A stretch of 7,350 nt of DNA. Source: Bacteriovoracaceae bacterium UBA4097 (GTDB lineage Bacteria; Bdellovibrionota; Bacteriovoracia; Bacteriovoracales; Bacteriovoracaceae). Shown one piece after another: positions 5,856-7,350 of this stretch. Under the pieces are notes generated by a model. That model saw only the letters and a list, made by a program, of their open reading frames with translations. It searched no databases and was not told where the DNA came from. The translations under genes and the position numbers were made by a program. Position 1 is the stretch's first letter; each line of letters begins with the position of its first letter. The stretch covers positions 1-7,350 of the forward strand of contig DFXX01000005.1 in assembly GCA_002381765.1 (NCBI GenBank). Reading direction: 5' to 3'.

Positions 5856-7175
5856 GCTTAGTTTCTCAATAATTAGTTTTGGAGCTCTGACTTTAGTGGC
5901 CGAAAGAGCGAGAGCATCTTTTAGAAATTTCTTTGTCACTATTTCAGCGATCTCTTTCTGGTGATCATGGTGATGAATGGTGAGGATGGCCTCACCTTTC
6001 TTAACCTGATCGCCTATTTTTTTATGGAAGGTGAATCCGACTGCATGATCAATTTTATCTGCTTTGCTCTTTCTGCCACCACCGAGATCGATGAGAAGTA
6101 GACCAATGAGATCATTCTGGAAGGATTTAATATAACCGGACTTAGGAGCCTTCACTAAAGTTATTTCACTTGCCTGAGGAAGAAGAGAGTAATCATCTAT
6201 GACTCGATCATCACCGCCCTGAGATTTTAAAAGTTTCCTAAACTCTTCAAGAGCTTTTCCTGAACTCACCATGAGCTGGGCTTTTTTTAAGGCCTTATCA
6301 AAAGTCTTTTCAACTCCGCCGATATGAATCATGTGAGCTGCCAGAGCAATGGAGATGTCGGTAATATCTTTGGGGCCATTGCCTTTTAAGGTCTCAATGC
6401 TCTCGATAATTTCATGGGAGTGACCCACCGTATTTCCTAAAGGTTGGTTCATGTCCGTAATGAGGGCAACAGCTTTCTTCTTAAAACGTTTGGATGTTGC
6501 AATAAGGCTCTTTCCAAGAGCTCTTGCGTCCTTGGTATTTCTCATGAAGGCCCCAGACCCTGTCTTAATATCAAAGACAATTCCATTGGCCCCTTCTGCT
6601 AACTTCTTACTCATGATGGAGGCAGTAATAAGAGGAATAGAGTCGATGGTTGCTGTTACATCACGAAGGGCATAGATAAGTCTATCCGCCGGAGCTATCT
6701 CGGGAGTTTGTCCAATCAGGACTAATCCTTCCGAGTTTAATTTCTTTTGAAAGGTAGGAAGATCGAGAGCCGTATTAAAGCCTTTAATGGCTTCAATCTT
6801 ATCGACAGTTCCTCCTGTATGACCCAGGCCTCTCCCTGCGATCATGGGAACCTTGACCCCAGCAGCACTGGCAATAGGGGCAAGAATAAAAGAGGCCTTA
6901 TCGCCGATGCCTCCCGTGGAATGCTTATCGATAACATTCTTTCCGGTAAACTTTAACTGCTCACCAGACTCGAGCATCGCATCGGTCAGGGAAGCTGTTT
7001 CTTGAGGATCCATTCCTCTTATGAACATTGCCATTAGCATGGCCGACATTTGATAATCCTGGATCTTTGAATCAGTGAAGCCTTGAATAAACCACTTGAT
7101 CTCAGCACTTGTGAGCTTCTCGCCCTTCTTCTTCTTGTCAATGAGACCGTAAACTTGAAAACTTTCTTTTGTCAT
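5853..7175 (-). CDS. deoA: Thymidine phosphorylase / pyrimidine-nucleoside phosphorylase
   Basis: Cleaves thymidine and deoxyuridine (and uridine, if the broader PyNP type) with phosphate to base and (deoxy)ribose-1-phosphate. Its 440 residues equal the length of E. coli DeoA, and key positions fall on the same numbers: K84-H85-S86 in DKHSTGGIGDK (phosphate site), T123 in GRGLGHTGGTVDKIE, and R171, S186 and K190 of the pyrimidine site. A helical N-terminal domain (about 1-65) precedes the phosphate-binding alpha/beta domain, and a PYNP C-terminal domain covers about 345-420 with LGGGRK and VGFTFHKKIGDQV. Residue 113 is Ala where the family signature has Ser. It is the promoter-proximal gene of the set; a weak GTGAG lies five bases before the ATG. 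Whether it is strict thymidine phosphorylase or dual-specific PyNP cannot be settled by eye. No deoB or deoC lies in the window to use the sugar phosphate. Confidence 0.95.
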   Translation of the reverse strand: MTKESFQVYGLIDKKKKGEKLTSAEIKWFIQGFTDSKIQDYQMSAMLMAMFIRGMDPQETASLTDAMLESGEQLKFTGKNVIDKHSTGGIGDKASFILAPIASAAGVKVPMIAGRGLGHTGGTVDKIEAIKGFNTALDLPTFQKKLNSEGLVLIGQTPEIAPADRLIYALRDVTATIDSIPLITASIMSKKLAEGANGIVFDIKTGSGAFMRNTKDARALGKSLIATSKRFKKKAVALITDMNQPLGNTVGHSHEIIESIETLKGNGPKDITDISIALAAHMIHIGGVEKTFDKALKKAQLMVSSGKALEEFRKLLKSQGGDDRVIDDYSLLPQASEITLVKAPKSGYIKSFQNDLIGLLLIDLGGGRKSKADKIDHAVGFTFHKKIGDQVKKGEAILTIHHHDHQKEIAEIVTKKFLKDALALSATKVRAPKLIIEKLS

Positions 7176-7200
7176 AATAACTCACATTTGCATTACTGAT

Positions 7201-7229
7201 TTGCCATCTTTAAGAGAGGAAATTATCAT
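7201..7229 (+). promoter_or_regulatory. sigma70-like promoter for the divergent secreted-protein gene
   Basis: On the plus strand TTGCCA (7201-7206) is followed after exactly 17 bp by TATCAT (7224-7229), each hexamer matching five of six consensus bases. The expected start is near 7236, about 38 bases before the ATG at 7274. The element shares its -10 bases with the deoA promoter and uses an identical -35 hexamer. Confidence 0.7.
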
Positions 7230-7253
7230 AGTCTCAGGTTATTCCCTTGGCAA
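7225..7253 (-). promoter_or_regulatory. sigma70-like promoter for the deoA-punA-cdd operon
   Basis: On the minus strand TTGCCA (7253-7248, five of six to TTGACA) is separated by exactly 17 bp from TATGAT (7230-7225, five of six to TATAAT). Transcription would start near 7218, giving an untranslated leader of about 43 bases before the deoA ATG. The -10 overlaps the -10 of the promoter on the other strand almost base for base. Confidence 0.7.
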
Positions 7254-7264
7254 ACTAACTCCTT

Positions 7265-7268
7265 AGGA
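7265..7268 (+). promoter_or_regulatory. Ribosome binding site of the partial secreted-protein gene
   Basis: AGGA at 7265-7268 sits five bases before the ATG at 7274, a standard Shine-Dalgarno position that supports this start for the truncated gene. Confidence 0.6.
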
Positions 7269-7273
7269 TAGGT

Positions 7274-7350
7274 ATGAAAAAAATTATCTCTCTCTTTCTG
7301 TGTCTTCAAATCGTTATTCTTACACCTGCAATGGCGCAACAGGATGACAT
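7274..7350 (+). CDS. 5' end of a gene for a Sec-exported protein (runs off the window)
   Basis: Only 25 complete codons are present, so the function cannot be named. The visible part reads as a classical Sec signal peptide: M1-K2-K3, a hydrophobic core from I4 to about L16, and a signal peptidase I site A19-M20-A21 with Q22-Q23-D24-D25 beginning the mature protein. C10 lies in the core without a lipobox around it, so a lipoprotein is unlikely. A periplasmic, outer-membrane or secreted product is expected. The start is supported by AGGA five bases upstream and by a promoter at 7201-7229. It is divergent from the nucleoside operon and shares its promoter core, which hints at linked expression but not at a specific role. 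Confidence 0.75.
   Translation, partial: MKKIISLFLCLQIVILTPAMAQQDD

Noticed and set aside
7182..7193. Mini-ORF M-Q-M-stop in the deoA leader, in frame just upstream of the deoA ATG
   Set aside because: It has no Shine-Dalgarno before it and two ATGs in such a short AT-rich leader can occur by chance, so there is no support for a regulatory leader peptide.
1..7350. CRISPR array, tRNA, rRNA, insertion sequence or attachment site
   Set aside because: No regularly spaced repeats, cloverleaf-like sequence, transposase motif or flanking duplication was seen; almost all of the window is coding.

Overview
The window is a compact stretch of bacterial chromosome, moderately AT-leaning by eye, with four complete protein-coding genes on the minus strand, one large complete gene on the plus strand and the first codons of a second plus-strand gene. 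A large lipid-anchored subtilase beside a nucleoside-degradation operon would fit a protein- and nucleic-acid-consuming Gram-negative such as a Bdellovibrio/Bacteriovorax-like predator. That is an inference from gene content and general feel; no phylogenetic marker is present.

Layout. Bases 1-121 are a leader with a good ribosome binding site but no convincing promoter. Bases 122-3268 (+) encode a 1048-residue lipoprotein of the S8 (subtilisin) family with an I9-like propeptide, a PA insert and a long C-terminal part. Its stop codon directly abuts the stop codon of the convergent gene at 3269-4579 (-), a DEDDh (DnaQ-type) exonuclease with an unrecognised C-terminal half of about 250 residues. 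A strong hairpin whose wobble pairs only work in plus-strand RNA lies inside the end of the exonuclease gene and looks like the protease terminator.

Upstream of the exonuclease on the same strand come cytidine deaminase (4623-5009), trimeric-type purine nucleoside phosphorylase (5009-5842) and thymidine/pyrimidine nucleoside phosphorylase (5853-7175). The order of transcription is deoA-punA-cdd-exonuclease. The first three are tightly packed (10-bp gap, then a TGATG overlap) and form a coherent pathway: Cdd turns (deoxy)cytidine into (deoxy)uridine, DeoA splits pyrimidine deoxynucleosides and PunA splits purine nucleosides, giving free bases and (deoxy)ribose-1-phosphate. The exonuclease follows after 43 bp that hold an unusual leader: a hairpin, a Shine-Dalgarno sequence and a four-codon mini-ORF.

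The 98-bp divergent region (7176-7273) separates deoA from a gene for a secreted protein that runs off the window. It contains the most striking regulatory feature seen: two sigma70-like promoters on opposite strands, each TTGCCA-N17-TAT(C/G)AT, sharing a single palindromic -10 element so that the arrangement is exactly two-fold symmetric. No tRNA, rRNA, CRISPR array, insertion sequence or sign of recent transfer was seen, and no complete novel multi-gene system is evident; the novelty here is in regulatory architecture and in unassigned protein domains.
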